A DNA stretch of 64,000 nucleotides, taken from Setophaga petechia (taxonomy: Eukaryota; Chordata; Aves; Passeriformes; Parulidae). This document shows positions 20,386-32,200 of the stretch, piece by piece. The DNA is taken from positions 32,544,557 to 32,608,556 of the forward strand of contig JANCRA010000008.1 of the NCBI GenBank assembly GCA_024362935.1, written 5' to 3'. A model generated the notes under the pieces. It saw only the letters and a list, made by a program, of their open reading frames with translations, made no database searches and was not told the origin of the DNA. Made by a program: the position numbers and the translations under genes. The first letter of the stretch is position 1. Each line of letters opens with the position of its first letter.

Positions 20386-23300
20386 AGAGAAGATTACTTT
20401 AATGGGAAATGTGATTATCAACTACAAAGAGGATTAAGCACAGCTCCTGTTACAACAGAGACAAAATTTCACAAAGTAATTTGCAAATTGTAAAAACAGC
20501 ATTTGGAACAATTATTTGGTTTGAGGACTATCCACTATGAGAAGATGACGTGTGCAATGGTATTTGACCAGAAAACTGCTTGGGAATAGACAGTATCATC
20601 TTTTCTGTTCATAAGCTCTTATCTTTTGTAAAAGACTATTTATAGAAGTTACAGGAGTTCCTGTGGGTTCTGCCTTTCTCTATTTCTTGTCTAACTTGTA
20701 CTTGTACTACTAAATTTGGGAAAAGATATTTTGTATTATTTTGGAGTGAGAAGGGCAATCAAATGATACATGGGCAAATATGGAAAACAGTGGATGTGGG
20801 AAAGGGAGGATGGAGTTCAGTCTCTTTTGGAAACATCTCTGTATTCTACCTGAGGTACTTTATGAAATAATTTAAGTTCTTTCTTACATTTGTAGTCTTT
20901 TTAGGCTATGAATACATCTGGTAAAAATTTTACTTCCATAATCATATGCAGTTTTCCTGAATTTTCAAAGGTATTTATAAAGGACCATTTCTTTTGTATC
21001 TGCAAGAGAGCTATCAATAACAGGCTGCAAGGTTTTGTCTTGTTGCTGAACCTCTGGCAACTTATTGTACACCTTGGAAAGCTCCCTATTCAGTTTTTGG
21101 GAACACTGAAAGGTACTACAATGTATGGTTTCCAAATTTTCCCAGACGAGCACAGGAGAAATAAAAGGCCCATTTGTCCACATCATTAAACCCCCTTGCA
21201 GTCTGGTACAATTGGCAGACTCTTCTCCACAGAGAGTCAGAACAAAAACTGCATGGGTTTTTCTAGGTCAGGTTGGAAGGAGGCTGGCAGAGCTGTGTCA
21301 GACAACTTCTTCTATGTCTTCTGAATGCAGGGGTTCAATCCTGAGATGTTCTCAGAAGTCTGAGTCCCACAAAAAACAAACCTATCCCTGTCTTTTCAGG
21401 AATATTATATTCCCTTGCAAATCTGTCTGTTTAAAAGCTGTGAAATGTGCACTATGAGTTTTGCACTTTTATTACTCTCTTTACTATCTTCTATTCTTAT
21501 TGACATTGTATGACTCTGTTAATAATATAGTCTTGGTCTAGCGTCTTTGCCTTTTTTTGAATGTGAGGGAAAGATATTTTATATTGCCAGAGCACTAGAA
21601 CTCAGCAGAATTATGTGAAGGATTTTTTTAATGGAAAGCACATAATGCAAGGCTACTCCTTCCTTTAATAATATTGATATTTCTCTCCAAGCCCATTTGT
21701 ATAATGCCAGTTTTGTATTACCTTGCTTGCTGTTTTTATTATCTACAGAATACAAATTAACCTCTTGTGTTGCGTAAAGACTTGGCAAACATAGCCAAGA
21801 CTGGGACAATGGGGTGCAGAAAGTCTCTCTATTTCAAATAATTTTGAATAAATATATATTCTTTAATTATTCTTTGAACATCACCTTTCCTGTTTTACCC
21901 CTTGTTGGTTTAGACAGAAGTAGGTCAAAGTAGGTCTAGATTTCATGGTTCCTGATGTGAAGGATCCTATTTGACTACTTAAATCACAAACACCAGTTAT
22001 ATTGAAAGAATAGATTTAGCTTCAGCATTATTTGTAAAATAAAGCCTTGCAAGAATGGAAAGTACTTTCAAAACAGAATTTAAAACTGAAGAGCATGATT
22101 TATTCCATGAACCTTTATGTAAATTTCAGTAAGTTTATTTAGATTTCAGTAAGTTCTGTTCTAATGTGGAAACTTTTGAAGGGCAACCATGAAAATGCCC
22201 ATGTATGGAGCCGCTGCTCAAAGCAGAAGCCATGCTGGCGGGTCTGTGCCGTGTTGGCTGCCACTGGCAGGAGGGTGCCAAGAAAGGTCTGTGCTGTGTA
22301 GCAGACCCCGGGCACAGGGGCTTGCCCAGGTCTTGTGGGGCACACCTGGCCCTGTGTAGCCTGGCAGTGCATGAGAGCATGGCACTGTTAGACCTACCCC
22401 AGGTTTCCTCTCAGGTACCAGCCCAGCCTCCACTTCTTCCCAGAGCAGAAGGCCAGCTCTTCTCCCCTTGTGCAGACAGATATATCTTGATTAGCTTTCC
22501 TGATGAGGGATTTGGCTTCAAAGTGACACAGAGGTGTTGGAAAGCAACCTCAGTGTGGAGCACCAGGTGTATGGTCACCTTGCTATGTTTTCAAAAGGTT
22601 CCTTATACTATATTTTCTTTGCTAAACCATTTTAACCTTGCTAGACAACTGGCTCTGCCCAAGTTCAGGTAAGAGAGTGAACAGTTCTCACTTCAGCTCC
22701 TTACCTTAGTGGCAGCAAAGCATGTAAGAAGAGCTGAAAAAAACTGCTGAACCCCCAGACACAACATAATGAGGTACATATGCAACAAGACACCAGGTAT
22801 GCATACAATGAATCAGCTCCTTACATGTCTTCCTCAAGTGGGGATACTGTGGGCTTACTGAATTCTTTTTAAAGCATGAAAACTGCCTGTGAGATAATTC
22901 TGAGTACCTGAATTCATTAATGCTGAATAGAAATATATGGAACAAATCCAATATACCTGCTCCTTCCCAAACCAACCCTATACAGTTAGTTGAAATGCTT
23001 ATATACATATTTTTGTGTGCTCATTTGTTTGTTTATGTGCATGCTCATGTGTCTTTAGCAGTCCTGCAGAATGATAGGCTTTTTCTTTAAAAAACTCACT
23101 TGTAGGCTTGTAGTTAATTTATTGTATTCCTGTATTACTGTGACTTTTTTTTACAAAACCTCAAGCTTATAAATTACCATAAGATTAAACCAGATATTGC
23201 TAATGTATTTTAAACAGTTGTTAAATTACCAAAGTTGGTTGATCCCTTCCTTGAAATTTGCTGATCCTAACTTTAAATGGCTCCTAGGTTATTATTTATA

Positions 23301-25309
23301 TCTTTTAAATCTTTTATAGCGGTACATGGGTGCTTTTATGAAACCTGGCGTAACATATTCTAAGTACAAAAGCATATTTATGTAAGTAGCACTGGGAGCT
23401 GAGTTGGCAGGTGTTTGCCACAAAGTCTTAACCCCTAAGCATTAGTAGTAGGCATCAAGTGCATCCTCAAAAGGTTATGAAAGTCTGCTTCTACAGAGAA
23501 ACTGCTCAGGTCCGAAATGTTTTTAACTGGAAAGAATGACTGGACTTGTGCTATCATCAGGTTTGTGGGCTACAGAAAGAAATGAAGATTTAGGAATAAC
23601 ATTTGCAACAAATACCATAAACAGAAAATCAAGACAGTTGTGGTGGCCAGGGCTTCTCAGAGAAACTGCAAGCTTATATAGCTCATGAGAGAGACAGGTA
23701 GAATTGTTCTTGGGAAGAAAGCAGTCTCAGATGTATAAAGGAGCAGGCGAGGCCATAGTCTCTCCCCTTGCACAAACCAGACAGGAAAACTGTCCAGCTG
23801 GAGGAGACCCAGGGTTGTCGTGCATGAAGAGGGGTAGCAGAGGGAGAAAAACCCTGTAAAAAGAAGAGGACTTTGTCTAGAACAAGGGTCAGTCATCTTG
23901 AGTTAAGGTAGTGAAATCTCACACAGAACTCCAAACTTTTCCTTGGCTTCTGCTAGAGCCAGTGCTTTTCATGAATCTGCTGGAGAAGGTCAGCAAAGAA
24001 TGACAGTAACTGAGAGTAGGGTAAGATGTGACTGGAGATCTGCTTTCAGCTCGTAGGTACAACACATATTGGGTCCTTCAGCTTCTTCTATATGGGAGCA
24101 CAATCCGTGGTTCAACATGCTCACCAAAGATTACCAGCAAGTCCTTTCAATCGAAATACTTTCATTGAAATATGTCATTTCACTGAAATCACACTTTGGA
24201 GACAGAAAGTATAGCCAATTCAAGAATAATTCGTTAGGAAAAGTTTCTGGCTCCAGAACTTCACTTTAGAGAAGCCAACACCCCCATGAGCCCCATGATC
24301 TGGTGTTCATAGGCTACACCAGTGAAGTGAGAAATGTTAATTAAGTCCCTGCTCTCACTGAATGAAATCAGGGTATAATCACCTTCTCTGACTCAGAGGA
24401 CAGGGTGACGCTTCAATGCTCAGCTCTGGAGAGAGATGTTTGCTGAGAAGTTGCTGTGTGACTTCCGTGGAGAAGGTACGCAGCATCGCATTGACCCTGC
24501 AGTATGGCAAGGGAGACTGGGCTGGAGTCAGCACAGCCACTTCTTGGCTGAATGCTGCAACTGGAGAGTGTGGAGGTGGTAAGAGGTCTTTTTTTATTTT
24601 GTTGTTGTGTTGTGGTTGGGTTTTTTGGTTGTTTGTGTGGAATTTGTTTTTTGCTTTATATGTTTTTTTTGTATTTTCAAAGAAAAACTTCAGAATTTTT
24701 GTAAGAGGGGGGAATTTTCCTATTCTTTTCTTACGGTTACTTACTAGCAAGTGGTAATGTGGTGTGTTAAGGGGCTGAACAAAGTGTTCACACATGTATG
24801 AGATGTGTTCGTGTTTTTCTCTGAAAATGGGACTTCCGGTGTGTTGCTAGAGGCTTCTCAAAAAGGCTTTATTAGGCTTTAATTGCATGGAACTGGCATG
24901 GAATTGTGGTTCTCCACAAGCCATTCATCTCATACTTTTCCTTCAAGTCTCTTCACTGATGGCATACAAAATTCCCAAGAATCCTGCTCTGTTCTATGAC
25001 TAACATTCTCTCAGTGAAAGGTTCTATTTTAGGCTTATTTGAATTTTTTTTCTTTGAGGAAGTATAACTGTTAGTTAATATTCACTGCAATTATACCAAG
25101 AAAAATACTTATTAAAAACCTTCCTTGTAGTTCCAGGTTTCAGTCACCTACTTTTTCTTTCATATGTCTGCCATCATTCATATATTAAATATCAGCCATA
25201 CTAAGAAAAGATATGAAAGACCTGCTTTTTATGGCTATGATTTTTACTGCAGTAAAAATTCCTGCATGTGTAATTTTACTAGCTTTCATAAGAGTATTCA
25301 GGCAGGTAA
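20386..25309. other. Unique non-coding sequence with a GC-richer patch
   Basis: No gene recognised. Near 22123-22155 ATTTCAGTAAGTT is repeated in tandem 19-20 bp apart. From about 22200 to 22440 the base composition shifts to GC-rich and a 155-codon frame (22205-22672) opens, but it shows no domain and overlaps frames on the other strand, so it is not called. T/G-rich simple sequence occupies about 24590-24680. Frames near 24379-24795 on both strands follow that composition. Confidence 0.55.
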
Positions 25310-25490
25310 CTTCATACAGAGTCTTGCATGCAGTTCTGGTGTCTCATTTTAAAAAAGTGAATATAGATTTCAGAGGATGGCTACTAGGGTGGTTGGGAGC
25401 ATGAAAAGTATGTGAAATGAGAGGAAGCTTGAAGAGCTTGGTTTGCTTGGCCTTCACATAGAGCTCAATAAATGAAATTGTTTCCTGAGT
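25310..25490 (+). mobile_element. Ancient CR1/L3-like LINE fragment
   Basis: GTCTTGCATGCAGTTCTGGT, CAGAGGATGGCTACTAGGGT and GAAGCTTGAAGAGCTTGGTT follow, in order, the distal reverse-transcriptase region of old amniote CR1/L3-type LINEs, including the stretch encoding …FKKVNIDF…. Divergence is high and there is no open frame across it. This would be one of the oldest insertions in the window. Assignment rests on ordered short matches only. Confidence 0.5.
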
Positions 25491-25752
25491 GAAGGAGGAC
25501 AAACACCAATAAGGAAGATAAGATGTTTGAGTTAAGTATGATATCAGTGTGCAAACAGATGAAAAGAAATGGGAAGATATTTGGCCTGGGAACTGAAGGA
25601 GAAGTCCTGGACTTGTGAAAGACTGTTCTACTTTGAATGCTGTAAACAGTGCTGTACATTTAGAGCAAGTCTGCTAGAGGGAGGGCCTTGTCCTTGCCCC
25701 AAGAGGCTCCCTTTGGAGTGCTCCAGTGACCCCAGTGACAGACCTAGACATG

Positions 25753-26296
25753 TGTTGTGGGTTAACCCTGGTGGGCAACTCAGTCCCACAAAGCTGCTTT
25801 CTCACATCACATCCTGGTGGGATGGAGGTTGGGAACAGAAGAATATGTGTGTGAAAATTTGTGAGTTGATTTCGCAGTTTAAGTTAAAAAAAAAAAAATT
25901 AAAAAAAAAAACAAAGAGAAGAAGCAAAGAAAAAAACCAAGAAAAACAAGGGATGCAAATTGACCCACAATTGTTTTCTGCCAGCTGACCGATGCCCAGG
26001 CAGTTCCTGAGCAATTGCAGCCCTGGAAAACTTCTTCCCTAGTTTTTATTGCTGAGCACAAGGCCATATGGCGTGGGGTGTCCCTTTGATCAGCTGGGGA
26101 ACTGTCTCTCAACCTCTTGTGCACTCCCAGCAGCCTGTTCTCTGGTGAGGTGGCATGAGCAGCAGAAAAGGCCTTGACAGTGTAAGCGCTGCTCAGTAAG
26201 AGTTGTGTTATCAACTCTTTTTCGTCATAGATGCAAAACAAACACCATGCCAGCTAGTATGAAGAAAATTACCTTTATCCCAGAGAAAACCAGTAC
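25753..26296 (-). mobile_element. Solo LTR of an avian endogenous retrovirus, minus orientation
   Basis: Read on the plus strand it begins TGTTGTGGGTTAACCCTGGT and ends near CCAGAGAAAACCAGTACG, the reverse complement of an avian ERV LTR. On the minus strand it shares ordered blocks with the LTR at 5993-6603: GTAATTTTCTTCA near the start, TTGATAA, CCTTTTC, GTGCACAAG and a GGTTAACCCACAACA-like end. A TATA-like AATAAAA on the minus strand lies near 26045-26055. An A-rich insertion (25886-25911 and on to about 25950) replaces part of the transcribed half. Neighbouring pentamers ACATG and TTATG are a poor target-site match. No internal retroviral genes adjoin it. Confidence 0.85.
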
Positions 26297-29200
26297 GTTA
26301 TGGATTCCAAAGAGAGCTGTCTCATATATTATCTATGTTCTAGGAAGATAGTGGCTTGAACTGCCCACGTGACCCCTGCAGTTACCAGCACCTACAAATG
26401 GCATGTTATAGAGTTTCAGGTGGTTGCTACCAAGACAACTGGTGTCCACTTCAGTACCTTTACACTTTGAACTGCACTATGAAAAGGCAATGGAGTTACA
26501 TTTATTTTAAACCAAAACTTCCCATTGAGATTGATAGAAAATTGTAATTAAAACCGATGACGTAATAAGGCCCCATTTGGCCTATAGAACAGCCTAAATA
26601 AAGGCTAGAGGAGTCTTACTTTGGGTTAAATTTATTGCAATCTCTCTTCCAGTGGTGCTGCTATGACATAAGAAAGATCTTCTGATTGGATGACAAAATG
26701 CTCCTTGTTAAAAATTCAAGAATTGTTTTCTTCGCAGCTACACTTCAACAAGTGTCTCTTGTTTGAACTCACAAGCCTGTGGGATTGCCTTCAGTCTGAG
26801 CTTTGTTTTCCCTCCTTTACCCAAAACCCACCATGTTTTATTTGTCTGTCACTTCATACTCTTCTTGAGCATCCTTCCTACAGGCAATTCTTTCTAGTGC
26901 TGACTGAGGTGCATTGGTTTTCTCACTCCTACAGTCTTGATTTGATGTGTTTCAGCTTCGGAGAGACTCAAGTGGAAAGAGTTTCTCCCAAATCTTACAG
27001 CAGTTTTATTATGCCAGAGGAGAAAGGAAAGCACTAAGTGTGCTTTTGCCAGGTTGGGACTGGCTGCTGGAGAAGGCAGTGTAGTGATGCCAACAAGGCC
27101 TTTCACTTCCAGTAGTGTTCCACTTTCCATTTATACCTGTAAATGTTCTGCTCTTCAAATCCCAGACTTCTCCCACCTTACACCCCCAGAAAATTTAGCA
27201 AAGCACATTTATTGTCTCAGGAATATTTTAGATATTTAGCAGATAATTTGATTCTCTGAGAAAGGCAATGACTGCTGCAGCACAGAGGCCAGATCCTCAT
27301 TGCAGGCAGACAGGCTCCACTTATTTTCCTGGCTCTTCAGATTTACTACTAACACTCTGGCAGACAGTAGTAGTGGATATGATGATGTAGTGTTGGAAAT
27401 AATCCTAGGTTTTAGTAATACCTACACATTGCCAGACAATTATGTCCAAAGAGCCCAGATTTTCTAGAAGTGCTGTTCCACCCCCCCTTCTGTTGGAAAC
27501 CCTAATTTCCTCCTTGCCCCTCTTCCCTTGCTGTCAGCCCTATCACATCTTTTGTGACCAGATCAAGAATGTTTAAATATAGATTCAGAAATTTCTGAGG
27601 GAGGAGCAACTCTGGCAAGGCTTTGTGGCCTGAGTGATCTCACTAAACTACTGCTGACTATTCAGGATCTATTCCAATACTAGCTGGTCCTTCTTTAAAT
27701 TTGCCAATGATTTAGAAATGCAGAAATAGAGCAGTAAACAGATGCAATGAAGCTTCTGAGTTTTTTCTGTGCTGAAAAAACCTCTTGCTCCATTTCTTAT
27801 TCTACCTTTTGCAACTCAATACAGTCTGGGCTCACTTAGTGAACAAAAAAAGTGCTTTTCTAGACTAGCAGGCTTGGTCCTAAACCAGTTACAGCACACA
27901 ACATATCTTCAGAGATATGTGGGAGATCTGGTTTCAAGTAAAGGCAAAAAAGCAGAGCACTCTTTAAATCTGTATTAGAAGTGGATTAGATGAATCTATC
28001 CCTTCTTTCGTTTTTCTAAAATTGCCTTGAGGCCTTTTTTCCTTTGGAATACTCATGGCACTAAAGATGTGAGGAGGTATTTCTAATGACTTGAGCTTCT
28101 AGCATGACCCAGAGTGGTTTTATCCCTCTGTAATTACTTAGACAAAGCAAAACAGTCCTGAGCGTTAGCATGGCTGTGATGGCCTGGTAGAATTATTAGT
28201 GTAGTTGCTGAAATTTGGGGGGAAGTCAGAACCTGGTGTGATTTCCTGAAGTGCTCACACATGGTCAGCTCCTCTCCTGTATGAAGTACTAGCACTGATC
28301 CTGTGTAACCACTTCAATCACTTTTATATCCTCAAAATGAGTTTAAGCACCTCTTAAGCCTTGCTCCTGGCCTCATGTTCAAGAGTGGATTTCACTCCTT
28401 GGCAGTTTTAAGTAACTTAAGCAAGTTTTAGCAAATCAATAAATTATAACTTCTGTTTTCTTCAGAGAATGGACTGCAGCAGATCTTGCAAATGGACACC
28501 ATTGTGTAAGAGCAGGCCTTGGCTGCACCTACAATGGCTAAAATCATATTAATTTTGGTAGTATTTGATAAGAGACAAAAATCAACAGCCAGACTGATAT
28601 AAATAACAGAAAAGCATGCCTAACAAAGAAAGAAGACCTAAGAGCTGAGGCAAAATGCATTAGACTTCTTAAATAAGAAAATTCAATACCATTGTTGTCA
28701 TTACCACAAGACACTTTCACCCATGAAAGCAGAAAATGTGTATATGTAATTGTATAACAGTCTAAGATGCATATAGCTCTGTAATATGGAGAAATATAGA
28801 AATACTTTTAAGAGACTGATTGTCTTTGAGGTGTATGAAAATAATGTTAAGAATTACTTAAAACCCTTTAAGGGGTCAGTTATCTTTGGGAATAACTAAA
28901 AGTCCATTAGCGACTACATGCTATACATTGTATTAAATCAGTTCGCTTCTTTAAAATTTGCTTTATTGGGTTTTTTTCCTAGGGTGAAATTCATCCCTAG
29001 GCAAAGTATACGCATGCAATGTTGAGTCTACCATTTAATATAACATCCATAACTCAGTACAAAAAGCTGTGCATATGGCCTTGATAGCTATCTACAGTGC
29101 ACTGAATTTTCTTTTTGCATACTGATCCAAGGTGAATGACTGTGTCTCATCAACATTTTATTCCTCAGTGCTTTATTAATAACAAATGAGGGACTCATGA

Positions 29201-32200
29201 ATCCATTTAATTAATTAATTTCTTCTTGGTCTCCTTTTCTTGCTTAACAGGTTGATCTGTCTCCAAAATGTACATTTTCTGCATTCCCATTGGACTAATG
29301 ACATTTAGATAATTTTTTTTACTTTGGAATATAGCCATCCAACTTAAAAGTAAAAAGAGACATTGTACATTTGAAGACAGTGCTAATGCCATTCCCTGCC
29401 AGTAAGTCCTGCTGCTATGAAAATGAACAAGGTTGGGATCTGCCTTCCTTTGAGGTTATTAGACCAGGCATATTACTGACACGCATGGAGACACTTCCCT
29501 TCAGCTATCTTGACTTGTATGGAACTTTATTTAGGTTTTGATTCAAATAACCATTTTTTTTCCCAACCAATTTAGGGGTTATAATATCCACTATTGACCT
29601 TCTATTACAACCTGTGAACCATTCTGTTTAATGTGAAATTACATCATGTAAGAAATTCCTTTTTGTCCATTATCTTGGTCACTGACTTGACAGGGCTCTC
29701 AGAGAGTCATGTCAGTATAAATCAAAGATTGGACTAAGAAGTGGGGAACTCGGGAGTAATAGGCACAAGACTAACACGGTGATTCCTCCTGTTCCTAAGG
29801 CCACAGCAAGAGTGCAATGAAGAATGGACATTAGGTGTTTCTTCCTGGCACTGTGTCAAGTGCAGAATATTTTATGCAAATGAAATATCCTGTTCCGAGA
29901 AATAATAGATCTGTAGTGATTTCATTCCCATGTTAGAGCAAGGTTTACATTGAAAAGATGGGTTGGGCATAACTATGACTACTTGTTGAGCACAAAAGGA
30001 TTATCAAGAAGAAATTAATTGTGTGGCATTAGCTAATAGGATGCAACACACACACGAAAGGGAGGTCACAGATAAAAAATTTCATTGATCATAATTGAAT
30101 ATTGTGATTTGCTTAACTGGACTTGGAAATTATGGGAGAGAGTGAATGTCAGAGTGGGGAAGGTGGAAGTCAAGGATGAAGGATATACCATATCTTGAAT
30201 ATGTTATCCCTTATCCTAGGTAATGTTTTAGGCCAGCAACAGGGTTCCTCCCTTATAACAGAAAGCACAGCATATCATTGCAAAGGTGGATGAAGGTAAA
30301 ATCAGTGCCAGGAAATAGGATTCTGAATGAAAGATGAGGAGTAGACCATCACAGTGAATGCTTTGGAATTTAAGGGTCTTTATGCAGTGAGATGCAGTTC
30401 AGTGAGTCCTTGGATATCTCCATGAGAAACTGGATACACTTATTCCAGTTTCAGGTGTTTTGAAGTACGGTGTTTCAGATATGTTTTTTGGGGGGTGGAA
30501 TCCTATGTTTTTGATTTGGAGTCCGGTTGCCAGTTATTTACCATATTGCATGTTCAGATGGGATGCAAGTAGTGCTTTGACTTGTTTTCATGAATGACCT
30601 TTTCAATATTGTCCTTAGGCCAAAGTATGAATTTAGGAAGTTCTTGATGAAGGGAAGATTTTGCAAAAATCCATCTGAGTATCCTCATCTATTCCTAAGC
30701 TTTTCTACAGGCCAGATGATATGGGACTTTCTCCTAAAATTAGAGGAAACCATTAAGCCACAGTTGCTTGGAAAGAAGCTCATCTTTCTATGGGCTTTCC
30801 TCTTTGACTTTTCTGCAGCTTTGCTTAGCACGCTTCTTGATGCATCCATGTCCCATGTGGGGTGCTGTGCTTGAAGCATGACCTGTAATGTGTTCTCGTT
30901 GACACAACTAAGCAACTCAGGAGAGCTAAGGGGTCACCACTTTATCAGGTGGTATAAGCAGTGACAACAAAATTTCTACTGCTGACCCTCATGGCAGCAC
31001 AGTGTGTTTTTTGTAGAATAAATAGCACTGCAGAGAGACTTAGTGAAACTGGACTACAGACCTTCTGCCAGTCAGTGATTTCTCTCAGAATCATATATAA
31101 ATTAGTATATAACAAACAACAGACTGCTATATTGTTGCCAAACCCTGCTTTGAATATAGTGGAAGACCTCCCCTTCTTGTGGGAACAGCTCTGTTCTTTT
31201 ATTTTAAAGGAAATTTGGCTTGGGAAGGTTGTTTACTTGTATTTTTCCTTACCTCTGAACCCTGCTGCGAACTGTTCTTACATTCTTTTCCTTAGCAAGG
31301 GAAAGAAGTTTGTTGAATTTGTCGAAGATGGCTTCTGTTTCCCTTCTCTTCCACATTGCTGCTGTGGTTTATTCCAGTTTCTCTCCCAGCACTGTCCTGC
31401 CTGCTCACAGGTACATCCACTTCATGGCAGACAGTGATTCAGCTGCCTGACTTAACTGAATTCCTTCACTCTTCCTTGTTAGTTTTGCATACAGTCTTAG
31501 AAATCCAGTGCATAAATCACATTTTGGATACAAATCAAAACATATGATTAATACCTAGACATTTATGGCCATATAATGTTGCACCACAGTTAACAAGTAA
31601 CATTTGGCTATGGGGTCTGTGCACCTGCTAAGCTGTAATGTGCTGCTAATGTTTTAATGAAGGATCTTAGGGAAAAAAATACCTCTCTAAGCCAGAGGTA
31701 AAACTTGTGCTCCTGGAATGCACATATGTGGATAGGAGAGTTGACTGACTGGGAATACAGCCATTTGTTTTCCCAAATTACAAATAATAATTAATAAATA
31801 AAATGTTTTCTCATGGCTGTAATCAGGGAATTGGGAGAATCACTTGGCAAACAAACTGATATTTAAGCTGTGATTTGTTGAGAATATTTGCACAGTACTC
31901 TAGAACAGTGATCCCCGGAGGAGCAACTTGCATTTTGTGGACAGGTTTGCTCTCTCTGTTGGCCTTGGTTTTAAGTTTTTAATTTACTGTATCAAGAGGC
32001 AATATCAGAAAGTCTTGTGGGCAACATGTTGCACATATGAAACAAAGATTGTGAACTGTGACTTTCTAGTGATGTACCAATTTTATTGATATTATGACAG
32101 CTTTTGCAGCCTGAAAATGGGAAAAAACCAGAGGATATTTCACTGGGAAACAGAAAAACAATCTGCCATCTTGGTTTGGTGCAGTCTGGATTAAAATATG

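Noticed and set aside
30961..31437. 158-codon frame
   Set aside because: No domain, signal peptide or conserved motif. A frame of this length is expected by chance in 64 kb over six frames.
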